A stretch of 64,000 nt of DNA from Mangrovibacter plantisponsor (GCF_003182475.1 NZ_QGTS01000003.1:242876-306875); one strand, 5' to 3'. Numbered from the stretch's first letter, positions 1-10,000 are shown. Made by a program: numbers and translations. The notes: generated by a model not told the origin, from the letters alone.

Positions 1-737
1 ACCAGCACGGAAAACGCAATTAAGCCAATTTTCGCGCCCATGGAATCGGGAACATCAAACAGCACATTCAGCCCATAGTTAAGCTGAACAACACCAATCC
101 CCAGAGTGGTGGCAATACCAAAAATCGTACCAATTACCGCTGCGATATCCACAGTGTGGCCAATTGGGCCGTTAATCCGTTTGCCAAAAATCGGGTAGAG
201 CGCAGACCGTATCGCAAGAGGTAACTTGTAGCGGTAACTAAAATAGGCCAGAGCAATGCCCATCAATGCGTACATTGCCCAACCTGTCAGGCCGTAATGG
301 AACAAAGTCCAGACCATTGACTGGCGTGCGGCCTCAACGGTTTGCCCGGCGCCTTCCGGCGGAGACATATACTGGGTAACCGGCTCGGCAACAGAGAAGA
401 ACATCAAATCAATACCTATCCCTGCGGCAAACAACATCGCCGCCCAGCTCAGCAGGCTGAATTCAGGCCGCGAGTGTTCAGGCCCGAGCTTGATATCGCC
501 GTAGCGGGAGCAGGCGAGAAAGACTACAAAGACGATATACAGCGTGGCGGCCAGTAGGTAATACCAGCCAAACGTTGCTGAAACCCAGCTTAGTGTGCGC
601 CCTATTATGGTCGCGGAAAAATCCCGGAACAGGATAGTACAGAATGAAAACAACAAAATCAGCCCGGCGGAAAACCAGAAGACCACGGGGTTGAGTTTGT
701 TTTTTTCCCTGGCGGGAGATGCATTCGGTGTCGTCAT
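1..737 (-). CDS. betT: High-affinity choline transporter BetT, N-terminal part (runs off the window)
   Basis: Partial gene read on the minus strand from ATG at 737; about 245 residues lie in the window. It starts MTTPNASPAREKNKLNPVVF and continues with hydrophobic segments and the BCCT-family patterns WAAMLFAAGIGIDLMFFS, AEPVTQY and TLFHYGLTGWAMYALMG. BCCT carriers such as BetT import choline with protons across the inner membrane. Divergence from betI-betB-betA across 272 bp is the classical enterobacterial layout and supports choline as the substrate. A BetI-like palindrome lies in the shared intergenic region. The C-terminal regulatory tail is outside the window. Confidence 0.93.
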   Translation of the reverse strand, partial: MTTPNASPAREKNKLNPVVFWFSAGLILLFSFCTILFRDFSATIIGRTLSWVSATFGWYYLLAATLYIVFVVFLACSRYGDIKLGPEHSRPEFSLLSWAAMLFAAGIGIDLMFFSVAEPVTQYMSPPEGAGQTVEAARQSMVWTLFHYGLTGWAMYALMGIALAYFSYRYKLPLAIRSALYPIFGKRINGPIGHTVDIAAVIGTIFGIATTLGIGVVQLNYGLNVLFDVPDSMGAKIGLIAFSVL

Positions 738-946
738 CAATTACCTCTGTTTAAGTAATGGTGACCGCCCTTAAGAGCAGCGCAGGTGACAAATATCCAT
801 TTGTTAAGTTGTATGCAGGTCAGATCCTTACCTGCTCTTATCATGAATTGTTTATTTTCAATGCATTATGTAAATTTCTAAATCAAAAAATGCTTTTTTC
901 CTTAACCATAGCAATCATTACATGTAACAATTAATACACATTTTTT

Positions 947-960
947 ATTGAACGTTCAAT
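947..960. promoter_or_regulatory. BetI-type operator palindrome
   Basis: ATTGAACGTTCAAT is a perfect 14-bp palindrome flanked by a T-run on the left and an A-run on the right. It lies 50 bp upstream of betI and between the divergent betT and betI genes. BetI is a TetR-family repressor known to bind one such site in E. coli and to be released by choline. That this is the site here is inferred from position and symmetry. Confidence 0.75.
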
Positions 961-1009
961 TAAAAAAAGATTAAATAGATAACAAATATTGATGAATGAG
1001 GCCGTAACA

Positions 1010-1600
1010 ATGCCAAAAGTGGGGATGCAGCCAATACGGCGCAGACAACTGATTGATGCCACGCTCAGCGCCATAAACGAGGTGGGTTTGCATGATGCAA
1101 CCATCGCGCAAATTGCTTCACGCGCAGGTGTCTCCACAGGAATTATCAGCCATTACTTTCGTGACAAAAACGGTCTGCTGGAAGCGACTATGCGCGATAT
1201 CACGGCGCATCTCCGTGACGCAGTGGTAGGGCGGTTACGCCAGGTGGACCCGGCAGATGTCCATGCCCGCCTGAGTGCCATTGTTGAAGGTAACTTTGAT
1301 GAAGGCCAGACCACATCGGCTGTAATGAAAGCCTGGCTGGCATTTTGGGCTGCAAGTATGCACCACCCAATGCTGCACCGGCTGCAGACCATCAGTAGCC
1401 GCCGGTTGTTATCCACCCTGGTTGCGGAGTTTCGCAAAGTCATGCCACAACCGCAGGCAAGGGGGGCAGGTTACGGGCTGAGTGCGCTGATTGATGGGCT
1501 ATGGTTACGCGCCTCGCTAAGTGGCAAACCTTTTAACCGGGTGCAGGCTATGGCAATTGCCATGGTTTATATCGACAACGCATTGTCAGGCACCGATTAA
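1010..1600 (+). CDS. betI: HTH-type transcriptional repressor BetI
   Basis: TetR-family repressor of the choline-betaine locus, 196 aa, close to the 195 aa of E. coli BetI. The N-terminal helix-turn-helix covers about residues 20-55 ([20 protein letters not shown]). I chose ATG 1010 ([15 protein letters not shown]) over the upstream TTG at 989, because a TGAGG ribosome-binding sequence at 997-1001 sits 8 nt before it and known BetI proteins begin MPK.GMQ. The gene is first in a betI-betB-betA operon, with betB 14 nt downstream. BetI normally represses both betT and betIBA in the absence of choline. Confidence 0.95.
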   Translation: MPKVGMQPIRRRQLIDATLSAINEVGLHDATIAQIASRAGVSTGIISHYFRDKNGLLEATMRDITAHLRDAVVGRLRQVDPADVHARLSAIVEGNFDEGQTTSAVMKAWLAFWAASMHHPMLHRLQTISSRRLLSTLVAEFRKVMPQPQARGAGYGLSALIDGLWLRASLSGKPFNRVQAMAIAMVYIDNALSGTD

Positions 1601-1614
1601 CACAGGAGAAACAC

Positions 1615-3087
1615 ATGTCCCTATTGGGTGAACAACAACTCTACATCGGCGGGCGTTATGTCCCGAGTGTGGCAGGCACCACCTTTGAGACCATCAACCC
1701 GGCCAACGGTAATATACTGGCCCAGGTTCATGCTGCCGGGCAGGCAGATGTGGACAAAGCAGTTGCATCCGCCGCCCGCGGCCAGAAGATCTGGGCAGCA
1801 ATGACAGCAACGGAGCGTGGCCGTATCCTGCAAAAAGCGGTGGCGATATTACGCGAACGTAATACCGAACTGGCTCACCTGGAAACGTTAGACACCGGGA
1901 AAGCGTTCAGTGAAACCAGTACCGTGGATATTGTCACCGGTGCAGACGTCCTGGAGTACTACGCAGGCCTGGCAACGGCACTGGAAGGGCAGCAAATCCC
2001 GCTGCGGGACAGTGCGTTCGTTTACACCCGCCGTGAACCGCTGGGTGTGGTTGCCGGAATTGGTGCGTGGAACTACCCCATTCAGATTGCGTTATGGAAA
2101 TCTGCGCCCGCTCTGGCAGCAGGTAACGCCATGATCTTTAAACCCAGCGAAGTCACCCCATTGACGGCGTTGAAATTGGCGGAAATCTACACCGAAGCGG
2201 GTTTACCTGATGGCGTGTTCAATGTGTTACCCGGCACCGGGCCTGAAACCGGGCAGTGCCTGACCACCCATCCGGGGATTGCCAAAATATCCTTTACGGG
2301 TGGTGTTCCGACCGGGAAAAACGTGATGGCCAGCGCGGCATCGTCCTCGCTCAAAGACGTCACCATGGAGTTGGGTGGCAAATCACCACTTATCATCTGT
2401 GAAGACGCACCAATAGAGATGGCTGCCGATATCGCGATGATGGCGAACTTTTTCAGTTCAGGCCAGGTGTGCACCAATGGCACCCGCGTTTTTGTTCCTG
2501 CAAAAATGAAAGCAGCCTTCGAAGCGGCTATCTGTGAGCGTGTTGCCCGTATCCGTGCTGGTGACCCGTTAGCCCCTGAAACTAACTTTGGCCCACTGGT
2601 GAGTTTCCCACACCGCGACCGGGTAATGAACTATATCGCCAAAGGCAAAGAAGAGGGTGCGCGAGTGTTATGTGGTGGTGGAGTACCTCAAGGCGAAGCG
2701 TTTGCGGCCGGAGCCTGGGTGGAGCCGACAGTCTTCACCGATTGCCGCGATGATATGACGATTGTCCGCGAAGAGATTTTTGGGCCAGTAATGAGCATCC
2801 TGACCTGGGAACAAGAAGACGAAGTCATTTCACGAGCCAATGACACGCAGTATGGTCTGGCCGCTGGCGTAGTAAGCCATGATATTCGCCGCGCACACCG
2901 GATTATTCACCAACTGGACGCCGGGATCTGCTGGATCAATACCTGGGGTGAATCGCCTGCGCAAATGCCAGTCGGCGGTTACAAACAGTCGGGCATTGGC
3001 CGGGAAAACGGTCTGGCAACCCTTGAGCATTACACCCAGTTAAAATCAGTCCAGGTTGAACTGGGCGAATTCAGTTCTTTGTTTTAA
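1615..3087 (+). CDS. betB: Betaine aldehyde dehydrogenase BetB
   Basis: NAD(P)-dependent oxidation of betaine aldehyde to glycine betaine, the second step of osmoprotectant synthesis, in the cytoplasm. It is 490 aa, the usual BetB length. The ALDH superfamily motifs are in order: the ELGGKSP box with catalytic Glu252, and [16 protein letters not shown] with nucleophile Cys286. The C-terminal pattern [13 protein letters not shown] is typical of this group. The ATG at 1615 is preceded by AGGAG 8 nt upstream. It lies between betI and betA, 17 nt before betA, in one operon. Confidence 0.96.
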   Translation: MSLLGEQQLYIGGRYVPSVAGTTFETINPANGNILAQVHAAGQADVDKAVASAARGQKIWAAMTATERGRILQKAVAILRERNTELAHLETLDTGKAFSETSTVDIVTGADVLEYYAGLATALEGQQIPLRDSAFVYTRREPLGVVAGIGAWNYPIQIALWKSAPALAAGNAMIFKPSEVTPLTALKLAEIYTEAGLPDGVFNVLPGTGPETGQCLTTHPGIAKISFTGGVPTGKNVMASAASSSLKDVTMELGGKSPLIICEDAPIEMAADIAMMANFFSSGQVCTNGTRVFVPAKMKAAFEAAICERVARIRAGDPLAPETNFGPLVSFPHRDRVMNYIAKGKEEGARVLCGGGVPQGEAFAAGAWVEPTVFTDCRDDMTIVREEIFGPVMSILTWEQEDEVISRANDTQYGLAAGVVSHDIRRAHRIIHQLDAGICWINTWGESPAQMPVGGYKQSGIGRENGLATLEHYTQLKSVQVELGEFSSLF

Positions 3088-3104
3088 CCCCTGAGGAGCG
3101 ACGA

Positions 3105-4814
3105 ATGAAATATGATTACATCATTATCGGCGCCGGGTCCGCAGGAAATGTGCTGGCCGCGCGTTTAACGGAAGACCCGCAAACCACGGTGCTATTACTG
3201 GAAGCAGGCGGGCCTGATTACCGCATGGATTTCCGCACCCAGATGCCTGCAGCACTGGCGTACCCCTTGCAGGGACGGCGGTATAACTGGGCCTATGAAA
3301 CCGAACCAGAACCGCATATGAATAACCGGCGCATGGAGTGTGGCCGCGGAAAAGGGCTGGGCGGTTCATCACTGATTAATGGCATGTGCTATATCAGGGG
3401 GAATGCCCTTGATCTGGATAACTGGGCGCAGGACCCGGCTTTGAAACACTGGGATTACCGCCACTGCCTGCCTTACTACCGCAAAGCTGAAAGCCGCGAC
3501 ACTGGTGCAAACCCATGGCATGGTGGAGATGGGCCGGTCAGCGTGACCACACCGAAAACTGGCAATAACCCGCTATTCAACGCCATGGTGGAAGCGGGTG
3601 TTCAGGCAGGCTACCCACGCACTGAAGACCTGAATGGTTACCAGCAGGAAGGTTTTGGCCCAATGGACCGTACAGTCACACCGCAGGGCCGCCGCGCCAG
3701 TACAGCCCGTGGTTACCTCGACCAGGCAAAGCAGCGCGCAAACCTGACCATTGTCACCCACGCTTTAACCGACCGCATTATTTTCGACGGTAAACAGGCG
3801 GTAGCCGTTGAGTACCTTGAAGCTGACAGCAACATCCCAGTACGCGCTGAAGCAGCACGCGAAGTGTTGTTATCTGCAGGAGCCATTGCCTCGCCACAAA
3901 TTCTGCAACGCTCAGGAGTGGGGCGTGCAGACTGGTTACAGGAACTGGGGATCCCGCTGGTGCACGAATTACCCGGTGTCGGGGCTAACCTGCAGGATCA
4001 CCTGGAAATGTACCTCCAGTATGAGTGCAAAGAGCCTGTCTCGTTATGGCCTGCGTTACAGTGGTACAACCAGCCTGCAATTGGCGCCGAGTGGTTGTTC
4101 AAAGGTACCGGCGTTGGTGCCAGTAACCAGTTTGAAGCCGGAGGGTTTATTCGTTCCGATGCCCGTTTTGCATGGCCAAATATTCAGTATCACTTTCTGC
4201 CGGTAGCCATCAATTACAACGGTTCAAATGCTATCCAGAAGCACGGTTTCCAGTGCCATGTAGGTTCGATGCGCTCACCCAGCCGTGGCCGCGTAAAACT
4301 GCGCTCCACAGACCCACGTGAAGCGCCAGGCATTCTGTTCAATTACATGTCCTGCGAGCAGGACTGGGAAGAGTTCCGGGCAGCCATCCGCCTGACGCGC
4401 GAAATCATGCAACAACCTGCACTGGATAAATTCCGTGGTGAAGAAATCAGCCCAGGTTCCCGGTGCCAAAGTGACGAAGAGCTGGATGCATTTGTGCGTG
4501 AACATGCAGAAACAGCGTTCCACCCTTGTGGCACATGCAAAATGGGCAGCGATGAACTTGCTGTGGTTGATGGTGAAGGGCGGGTACATGGCTTAAGCGG
4601 ATTACGGGTAGTGGATGCCTCCCTGATGCCGCAAATTGTCACCGGTAACCTCAATGCCACCACGATTATGATTGGTGAAAAAATTGCCGACATGATCCGT
4701 GGCCGCGAAGCACTACCGCCATCAGATGCGGATTATTACGTGGCTGGTGATACACCAGTGCGTAAAGCGCCACTGCGTGACATCGCGGCCGAAAGTGCCG
4801 TACCGGAAGTATAA
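3105..4814 (+). CDS. betA: Choline dehydrogenase BetA
   Basis: FAD-dependent GMC oxidoreductase that oxidises choline to betaine aldehyde at the inner membrane. It is 569 aa, slightly longer than the 556 aa E. coli enzyme, with an acidic extra C-terminus. The N-terminal dinucleotide-binding motif [13 protein letters not shown] lies at residues 9-21. The GMC signature [15 protein letters not shown] is near residue 85. The C-terminal [10 protein letters not shown] block, near residue 465, carries the active-site His, and [17 protein letters not shown] follows. It is last in betIBA. A GC-rich hairpin without a clear T-tract follows the stop at about 4829-4846. Confidence 0.95.
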   Translation: MKYDYIIIGAGSAGNVLAARLTEDPQTTVLLLEAGGPDYRMDFRTQMPAALAYPLQGRRYNWAYETEPEPHMNNRRMECGRGKGLGGSSLINGMCYIRGNALDLDNWAQDPALKHWDYRHCLPYYRKAESRDTGANPWHGGDGPVSVTTPKTGNNPLFNAMVEAGVQAGYPRTEDLNGYQQEGFGPMDRTVTPQGRRASTARGYLDQAKQRANLTIVTHALTDRIIFDGKQAVAVEYLEADSNIPVRAEAAREVLLSAGAIASPQILQRSGVGRADWLQELGIPLVHELPGVGANLQDHLEMYLQYECKEPVSLWPALQWYNQPAIGAEWLFKGTGVGASNQFEAGGFIRSDARFAWPNIQYHFLPVAINYNGSNAIQKHGFQCHVGSMRSPSRGRVKLRSTDPREAPGILFNYMSCEQDWEEFRAAIRLTREIMQQPALDKFRGEEISPGSRCQSDEELDAFVREHAETAFHPCGTCKMGSDELAVVDGEGRVHGLSGLRVVDASLMPQIVTGNLNATTIMIGEKIADMIRGREALPPSDADYYVAGDTPVRKAPLRDIAAESAVPEV

Positions 4815-4868
4815 CCTCTGGAAGTAGGGCCCCTGGGCGGGGCCTGAATTTGTTATTGCTGAGATCGT

Positions 4869-5282
4869 TCAGCGCAATAATTTGAGCGCCCCGGTCAAAG
4901 AGCGAACCCACTTACGTGGCCCGCATAATGCGATACCATCCAGCGGTTCTGCGCTCAAATCCCGCCGGGCAACCTCTGCCAGGTAAGTATCTATCTGTTG
5001 AATCTCCCGGGCAAAAGAGGGGTAAACCACCATTGCGCTGCGGCTGTCACGCGTTTGGCAGCGCTGCAACAAAAGTTGCAGTGTTGCGGAGTCAGCCTGT
5101 AAAACTGGCATTGGCAAACGACTGCTGGTATCAAACCATAAACCAGCCTGGTCACTGACTTGCCCGGCCGAAAGAGCAGGGAACCTGGCTCCCAGGCCCG
5201 TTGCCAGTGTTCCAACGGTATTTGCCAGCAACCCGGCAGGTAATGCCGGGTTAACAACCACGGCAAGCGCAAAATCATCCAT
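4869..5282 (-). CDS. DUF2000-family protein
   Basis: 137-aa cytoplasmic protein matching the DUF2000 pattern: an N-terminal MDDFALAVVVNPALPAGLLAN strand-helix, a central MPVLQADSATLQLLLQRC and a C-terminal DGIALCGPRKWVRSLTGAL. DUF2000 proteins adopt a peptidyl-tRNA-hydrolase-2-like fold; their biochemical role is not established. I chose ATG 5282 rather than 5312 because a GGAGG sequence sits 8 nt upstream of it. It diverges from an Lrp/AsnC regulator 119 bp away, which suggests that regulator controls it, possibly in an amino-acid-related function. Its 3' end faces betA. Confidence 0.7.
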   Translation of the reverse strand: MDDFALAVVVNPALPAGLLANTVGTLATGLGARFPALSAGQVSDQAGLWFDTSSRLPMPVLQADSATLQLLLQRCQTRDSRSAMVVYPSFAREIQQIDTYLAEVARRDLSAEPLDGIALCGPRKWVRSLTGALKLLR

Positions 5283-5401
5283 CCTGTTTTCCTCCCCTGT
5301 GTTTTCTGCCAATAGTCTGGCACTGTTACAGTGAAAAAAGGTTTCTCAATTTGCGTGTTATTGCTTATAAAAGGAATTATTTTTCCGGAAAATTAGAGTT
5401 T

Positions 5402-5896
5402 ATGGAAAATCTGACCGTTTCCTTGCACAAGAAAGATATTCAGTTACTGATGCTATTACAGCAAGATGCCCGGCTCACTAATCAGCAACTGGCAGAGCAG
5501 TGTGGTATGTCTGCCACCCCATGCTGGCGGCGAATACGCCAGCTTGAAGAAGCAGGGGTGATTGCCGGTTACCGGGCGGTGCTGGACCGTAAAAAAACCG
5601 GGCTGGGAATTCTGGCCTTTGTCCGGGTTAATATTGACAGCCACAGTGAACAACAGGCAGTCAGTTTTGAGCAGGCAGTATGCGAGTTACCTCAGGTGAT
5701 TGCATGTTATGCCATCGGTGGTGGTGCAGATTTTTTATTACAGGTTGTAGCTCGAGACCTGGATGACTATTCAGACTTTGCCATGAAAGTTATTCGCCGC
5801 CTGCCGGGGATAAAAGCGATGGAAACCTCATTTGTGCTTAAAGAGATTAAGCCACTTAGTGGGTTGCCCGTTGGTGATGGATGTCGTTGGCCGTGA
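5402..5896 (+). CDS. Lrp/AsnC-family transcriptional regulator
   Basis: 164-aa feast/famine regulator. The winged helix-turn-helix lies at about residues 12-60 (LTNQQLAEQCGMSATPCWRRI), followed by the RAM ligand-binding domain (about 70-150; LGILAFVRVNI, GGGADFLLQVVARDLDDY). ATG 5402 (MENLTVSLHKKD) is chosen over a TTG 51 nt upstream, because family members begin shortly before the LDxxDxxLL helix, here KKDIQLLMLLQQDA. The ribosome-binding sequence is weak (TTAGAG). It is divergent from the DUF2000 gene, the likely target. The effector amino acid cannot be read from the sequence. Confidence 0.88.
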   Translation: MENLTVSLHKKDIQLLMLLQQDARLTNQQLAEQCGMSATPCWRRIRQLEEAGVIAGYRAVLDRKKTGLGILAFVRVNIDSHSEQQAVSFEQAVCELPQVIACYAIGGGADFLLQVVARDLDDYSDFAMKVIRRLPGIKAMETSFVLKEIKPLSGLPVGDGCRWP

Positions 5897-6010
5897 TTGG
5901 ATGCGTTTTTTTAGTGACTCAGATCAACAAAAAACGTTTCAGCCAAAGCGTAAATTCATTAACATAATGGATATCAGTAAGTTACATAAAAACGGAACTA
6001 ATTAAAACCA

Positions 6011-6037
6011 TAAAGTTTTACTGAATTGAGTCGTTAT
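6011..6037 (+). promoter_or_regulatory. Sigma-28 (FliA) promoter for the chemoreceptor gene
   Basis: TAAAGTTT at 6011-6018 matches the sigma-28 -35 consensus exactly. After 11 nt follows GTCGTTAT (6030-6037), matching the -10 consensus GCCGATAA at 5 of 8 positions. The site lies 40 bp before the chemoreceptor ATG, where a flagellar class III promoter is expected. Confidence 0.75.
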
Positions 6038-6077
6038 ATAGCAGCACTGACCCTTAATTTTATTCAGGCTGCAATAA

Positions 6078-7640
6078 ATGAAAAAACTTACCTTTTTTTA
6101 TAAAATAGTCCTCAGTTTTTCACTTATTTTGGTACTTATGGCGGTCGTTGGCGCCGTTTCTGTTTACCAACTCAACAGTAATAACCAGCGGATCGTTGAT
6201 TTCCGTAACGAGCGCGTTCCCGGTATTCGCTACACTCTGCAAATGCGCGGCATCCTGTCGGAATTACGTTTACAACAGGTGCAAATGATCGCCTCTAAAA
6301 CACTCAAGGAGCGTAACGGGCACCGCGAAGAACTGGCTCAGGCCATTGCGAACTTCCTGGCTGCAGAGCGGCAGTATGTGGCTCTGGATACTGAAAACAG
6401 CCGCTCAGCGCTGGCACAAAACGTGGTGGACAACTTTGCTTCGTTTGCCGATGCTAACCAGTTGGTACTGGCAGCACTGGACAAAGAAGATCTTGCCGGA
6501 GCCAGCCAGATCAGTGGGCAGAACTCTGCTAAATACCGTACTCAATTGATGAAAGATCTGGCGCAACTGGTCGACCAGGAAATTGCTGCAGGTGAACGGT
6601 CATCAGAAAAGGCTGCTGAAAGCTACAATTTCGCGGTAAAAATGTTGTTAGCACTGGGGGCCTTAGCATTACTGGCATCGGTCATCATCGCAATAAAACT
6701 TACCCGTAACCTGTCCAGCCAGTTAGGTGGTGAACCGGCTTATGCCATGGGTATTATGCGCCGTATTGCCGACGGCGACCTCACTGTGCCTATTACGCTA
6801 AAGGCAAAAGACAGCACCAGCCTGCTGGCGTCACTTGATAGCATGAAAGAAAAGCTCAAACTGACAATCAGCAACATTATGGCTGGCAGTACCAGTATTT
6901 CGCAGGCATCAACTGAAATAGCGCAGGGTAACACTAACCTGGCGCAGCGCACGGAAGAGCAGGCCGCTTCATTATTGGAAACTTCCACCAATATGACGCG
7001 CATTACTCAAACCGTGAAAGAAAACACCGACAACGCGAAAACTGCCAGCCAGTTGGCTCAGCGTACCTCAGATGCTTCGGTGGAGAGTTCACATATTGTT
7101 GAGAATATGATTGGGCAAATCCAGAATATTTCCAACAGTTCCAAAGAGATAGTCAATATCATTGCGGTCATCGAAAGTATTGCGTTCCAGACTAACTTGC
7201 TGGCACTGAACGCCGGTGTGGAAGCCGCGCGGGCAGGAACCCAGGGGAAAGGATTTACTGTAGTGGCTAACGAAGTGCGGGTACTGGCGAAGAAAACCGC
7301 TGACGCAGCTCAGGACATCAAAAAACTCATTGATGACACCGTCGATAAAATTAACCAGGGCTCATTACAGGCTGCACAGGCCAGTAAAGCGATGGAAGAC
7401 ATTAAAGCTTCAGTGAACCAGGTGACAGCCATTGTTGGTGATATTTCAATGGCCAGTGATGAGCAAAACACCGGTATTAGTGAGATTGGCCGGGCAGTTG
7501 AGCAAATGGACCTGGTTACCCAGCAGAATTCAGCACTGGTTGAACAGGTTGCGGTTGCCGCGCAGTCATTGTCGGAACAGGCAGATTCGCTGCATGAAGA
7601 AGTGCGCTTCTTCCGCCTGGAGACCACGCAGGATTACTAA
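6078..7640 (+). CDS. Methyl-accepting chemotaxis protein
   Basis: 520-aa inner-membrane chemoreceptor that signals through CheW/CheA to the flagellar motor. A first membrane segment lies at about residues 9-32, then a periplasmic four-helix-bundle type sensor, a second membrane segment near 188-208, a HAMP domain (about 210-265) and a long cytoplasmic coiled coil. The conserved hairpin tip is present as FQTNLLALNAGVEAARAG followed by GKGFTVVANEVRVLA. The C-terminus ends FRLETTQDY without the NWETF pentapeptide, so it is a low-abundance-type receptor that lacks the CheR/CheB tether. The attractant is unknown. A sigma-28 promoter precedes it. It is monocistronic. Confidence 0.93.
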   Translation: MKKLTFFYKIVLSFSLILVLMAVVGAVSVYQLNSNNQRIVDFRNERVPGIRYTLQMRGILSELRLQQVQMIASKTLKERNGHREELAQAIANFLAAERQYVALDTENSRSALAQNVVDNFASFADANQLVLAALDKEDLAGASQISGQNSAKYRTQLMKDLAQLVDQEIAAGERSSEKAAESYNFAVKMLLALGALALLASVIIAIKLTRNLSSQLGGEPAYAMGIMRRIADGDLTVPITLKAKDSTSLLASLDSMKEKLKLTISNIMAGSTSISQASTEIAQGNTNLAQRTEEQAASLLETSTNMTRITQTVKENTDNAKTASQLAQRTSDASVESSHIVENMIGQIQNISNSSKEIVNIIAVIESIAFQTNLLALNAGVEAARAGTQGKGFTVVANEVRVLAKKTADAAQDIKKLIDDTVDKINQGSLQAAQASKAMEDIKASVNQVTAIVGDISMASDEQNTGISEIGRAVEQMDLVTQQNSALVEQVAVAAQSLSEQADSLHEEVRFFRLETTQDY

Positions 7641-7651
7641 CCTGCGTTAAT

Positions 7652-7675
7652 TAGCCTGGATAACTATCCAGGCTA
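7652..7675. terminator. Hairpin between convergent chemoreceptor and TetR genes
   Basis: TAGCCTGGAT and ATCCAGGCTA form a perfect 10-bp stem with a 4-nt loop just after the chemoreceptor stop. No T-tract follows on either strand, so intrinsic termination is uncertain. Confidence 0.4.
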
Positions 7676-7754
7676 CAACACTACACGACCAGGTAACGAA
7701 CAACTCGCAGGGGCGTTTGCAGACTCAAATAGCAAGTGTGTGGTCGTAGCCAGG

Positions 7755-8402
7755 TTAACCCCCAATGCCGCAGTTCAGTATTGCCAGTGAATGCTTTACC
7801 ACTGTATCCGCATCCAGGTGCCTGAAACGCTCATCATGTTGCATGCGCACAACAGGCACCAGTACCAGAGACAAGACCGAGGTAATGAGTAACTCAGGGG
7901 AGAGGGCGGAATTCAGCTTTCCGGCATCTTGCCAGGCTTTTATTTTTGCCATCAGCGCCTGATATTTGTCATCACCCGCACTGGCCGCCATATGCGCCCG
8001 CAACACCGGAATTTCACCGGAGATTTCCTGCATCCACAATGGCGCAAACCACTGGTGTTGTTCCGCCTGGTTTACCAGTTCACGCACCATAAAAGAGAAT
8101 GCCTGAACCGGGTTGTCTGCATGTGCCGTGAAATGTGCAGTCATGCGTTCGCGAATAGGCATAAATCGCTCCTGGACAATGGCATCCAGCAACTGCTCAC
8201 GGGAGTGGAAGTAGTAATGCATCATGGCCGGAGTAACACCGGCTTCTCTGGCAATCCCGTTTAAAGACGTAGGCGCAACCCCCTGACGGGCAAACAAACT
8301 CAGCGCAATATCCAGCAGTTGTTCACGGTTCGCCGTATTACCTTTTCCACCACGCGGGCGCCCAGGCTTGCGTGGTGAAGTCGCTTTTTGTGCGGTAGTC
8401 AT
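7755..8402 (-). CDS. TetR-family repressor
   Basis: 215 aa. A basic N-terminal tail (KATSPRKPGRPRGGKG) precedes a TetR helix-turn-helix at about residues 25-70 (GVAPTSLNGIAREAGVTP, then MMHYYFHSREQLLDAI). The remainder is an all-helical ligand-binding domain. It is transcribed divergently from a DHA2-type exporter 75 bp away, and the shared intergenic region contains an AT-rich inverted repeat. By the usual logic of such pairs it represses the exporter gene and perhaps itself until a toxic ligand binds. The ligand is unknown. Confidence 0.9.
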   Translation of the reverse strand: MTTAQKATSPRKPGRPRGGKGNTANREQLLDIALSLFARQGVAPTSLNGIAREAGVTPAMMHYYFHSREQLLDAIVQERFMPIRERMTAHFTAHADNPVQAFSFMVRELVNQAEQHQWFAPLWMQEISGEIPVLRAHMAASAGDDKYQALMAKIKAWQDAGKLNSALSPELLITSVLSLVLVPVVRMQHDERFRHLDADTVVKHSLAILNCGIGG

Positions 8403-8439
8403 TTCCCTCTCCCTTGACCGGCATGTGAATCAGTCTAAT

Positions 8440-8461
8440 ATTAATTGGGTGCTTAATTAAT
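8440..8461. promoter_or_regulatory. Candidate operator of the TetR/MFS pair
   Basis: ATTAATT (8440-8446) and AATTAAT (8455-8461) are perfect inverted arms separated by 8 nt, ending 16 bp before the exporter ATG. Its place between the divergent repressor and exporter suggests TetR-family binding. The AT-rich composition makes chance symmetry possible. Confidence 0.5.
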
Positions 8462-8477
8462 TACAAACAGGTGCACT

Positions 8478-9989
8478 ATGACGACTGATACAGTCAACCA
8501 TTCTCTCTCACCGCAGCCTCTGGTGTCATCATTACGTTTGCTATTCAGTGCGTTAATGCTGGTTATGCTGTTGTCTGCACTGGATCAGACCATTGTCTCC
8601 ACCGCGTTGCCCACCATTGTGGGTGAGCTTGGCGGGCTGAACCAACTCTCCTGGGTAGTCACCGCATATATTCTGACATCCACCGTTGCCGTACCACTCT
8701 ACGGCAAATTTGGCGATGTCTTTGGCCGCAAGCGGGTGTTACAGGTAGCGATTATATTGTTTTTGTTGGGTTCGGTGCTATGTGGGGTGGTGCAGAACAT
8801 GGCACAACTGGTACTGATGCGCGCTTTGCAAGGGCTGGGAGGCGGTGGGCTGATGGTTATTAGCATGGCCGCAGTGGCAGATGTCATTCCTCCCGCAGAG
8901 CGGGGGCGTTATCAGGGCCTGTTTGGCGCGGTATTTGGTTTAGCCACCGTTATTGGCCCGATGATGGGCGGTTTCATTGTTGAACATATGTCCTGGCGCT
9001 GGATCTTCTATATTAATGTACCGCTTGGGTTACTGGCATTATTGATCATTACGACGGTATTTAATGGTTCAGGCCAGCGTAACCACCACCAGATTGACTG
9101 GCTGGGCGCTATTTATCTTACTCTGGCATTGGTTTGCATCACACTGTTTACCACAGAAGGGGGCGCCGTTCGTGCATGGAGTGACCCGCAACTCTGGTGC
9201 ATTCTGGCATTCGGTATCATTGGCATTATTGGTTTTATTTATGAAGAGGGGCTGGCCTGGGAACCGATTATTCCATTGCGCCTGTTTCGTGGCCGGACAT
9301 TTTTGTTATGCAGCCTGATGAGCTTTATTTTTGGTATGTCACTGTTTGGCTCAATTACTTTCCTGCCGCTTTATCTGCAGGTGGTTAAAAGCGCCAGCCC
9401 AACACAAGCAGGAATGCAGTTACTCCCGCTGATGGGCGGGTTGTTACTGACTTCCATTATCAGTGGCAGAATTATCAGCCGCACCGGAAGATACCGCCTG
9501 TTCCCCATTGCCGGTACGTCTTTGGCTGTCTGTGGCATGGTGATGCTGACCACAATAACCCCTGCGGATTCAATTGCTAAGCTGTATATGTTTACCAGTA
9601 TTCTGGGAATGGGCCTGGGGATGGTTATGCAGGTACTGGTTCTGGCAGTACAGAACAATGCAGCACATGGGGAATATGGGGTTGCCACTTCAAGTGTTAT
9701 TTTGTTCCGTTCGATTGGCGGTTCAATTGGGGTCGCGGTGTTTGGTGCAGTATTCAGCCACGTTTTACAATCGCGCCTGGTTGATTCATTGCCCGCTGGC
9801 ACAGTATTGCCAGAAAAAATGAACCCGCTGGCAGCACAACAACTCCCGGCAATGGTTCATGACCACTACCTTGAGGCCTTTGGCAGCGCCATTCACGCCG
9901 CGTTTTTGATGGCGGCTGGTATTATGATTATTGCTTTTGCGCTGTCCTGGTTTTTGCGTGAAACACCGTTAAAACGCAGTGCGCAATAA
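8478..9989 (+). CDS. MFS multidrug exporter, DHA2 (14-TM) family
   Basis: 503-aa inner-membrane proton/drug antiporter. The first helix carries the DHA2 motif LDQTIVSTALPTIVGELGG. Motif A follows as GKFGDVFGRKRVLQ, and motif C as VFGLATVIGPMMGGFI. Length and hydrophobic pattern fit 14 membrane helices. It is paired with a divergent TetR regulator, typical of inducible drug or solvent efflux. No adjacent membrane-fusion protein or outer-membrane channel is present, so it probably acts alone across the inner membrane. The substrate cannot be inferred. Confidence 0.92.
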   Translation: MTTDTVNHSLSPQPLVSSLRLLFSALMLVMLLSALDQTIVSTALPTIVGELGGLNQLSWVVTAYILTSTVAVPLYGKFGDVFGRKRVLQVAIILFLLGSVLCGVVQNMAQLVLMRALQGLGGGGLMVISMAAVADVIPPAERGRYQGLFGAVFGLATVIGPMMGGFIVEHMSWRWIFYINVPLGLLALLIITTVFNGSGQRNHHQIDWLGAIYLTLALVCITLFTTEGGAVRAWSDPQLWCILAFGIIGIIGFIYEEGLAWEPIIPLRLFRGRTFLLCSLMSFIFGMSLFGSITFLPLYLQVVKSASPTQAGMQLLPLMGGLLLTSIISGRIISRTGRYRLFPIAGTSLAVCGMVMLTTITPADSIAKLYMFTSILGMGLGMVMQVLVLAVQNNAAHGEYGVATSSVILFRSIGGSIGVAVFGAVFSHVLQSRLVDSLPAGTVLPEKMNPLAAQQLPAMVHDHYLEAFGSAIHAAFLMAAGIMIIAFALSWFLRETPLKRSAQ

Positions 9990-10000
9990 CAGGTTGTTTG

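Noticed and set aside
4829-4846. Terminator after betA
   Set aside because: GGCCCC and GGGGCC can pair, but there is no T-tract on either strand, so it was not called as a terminator.
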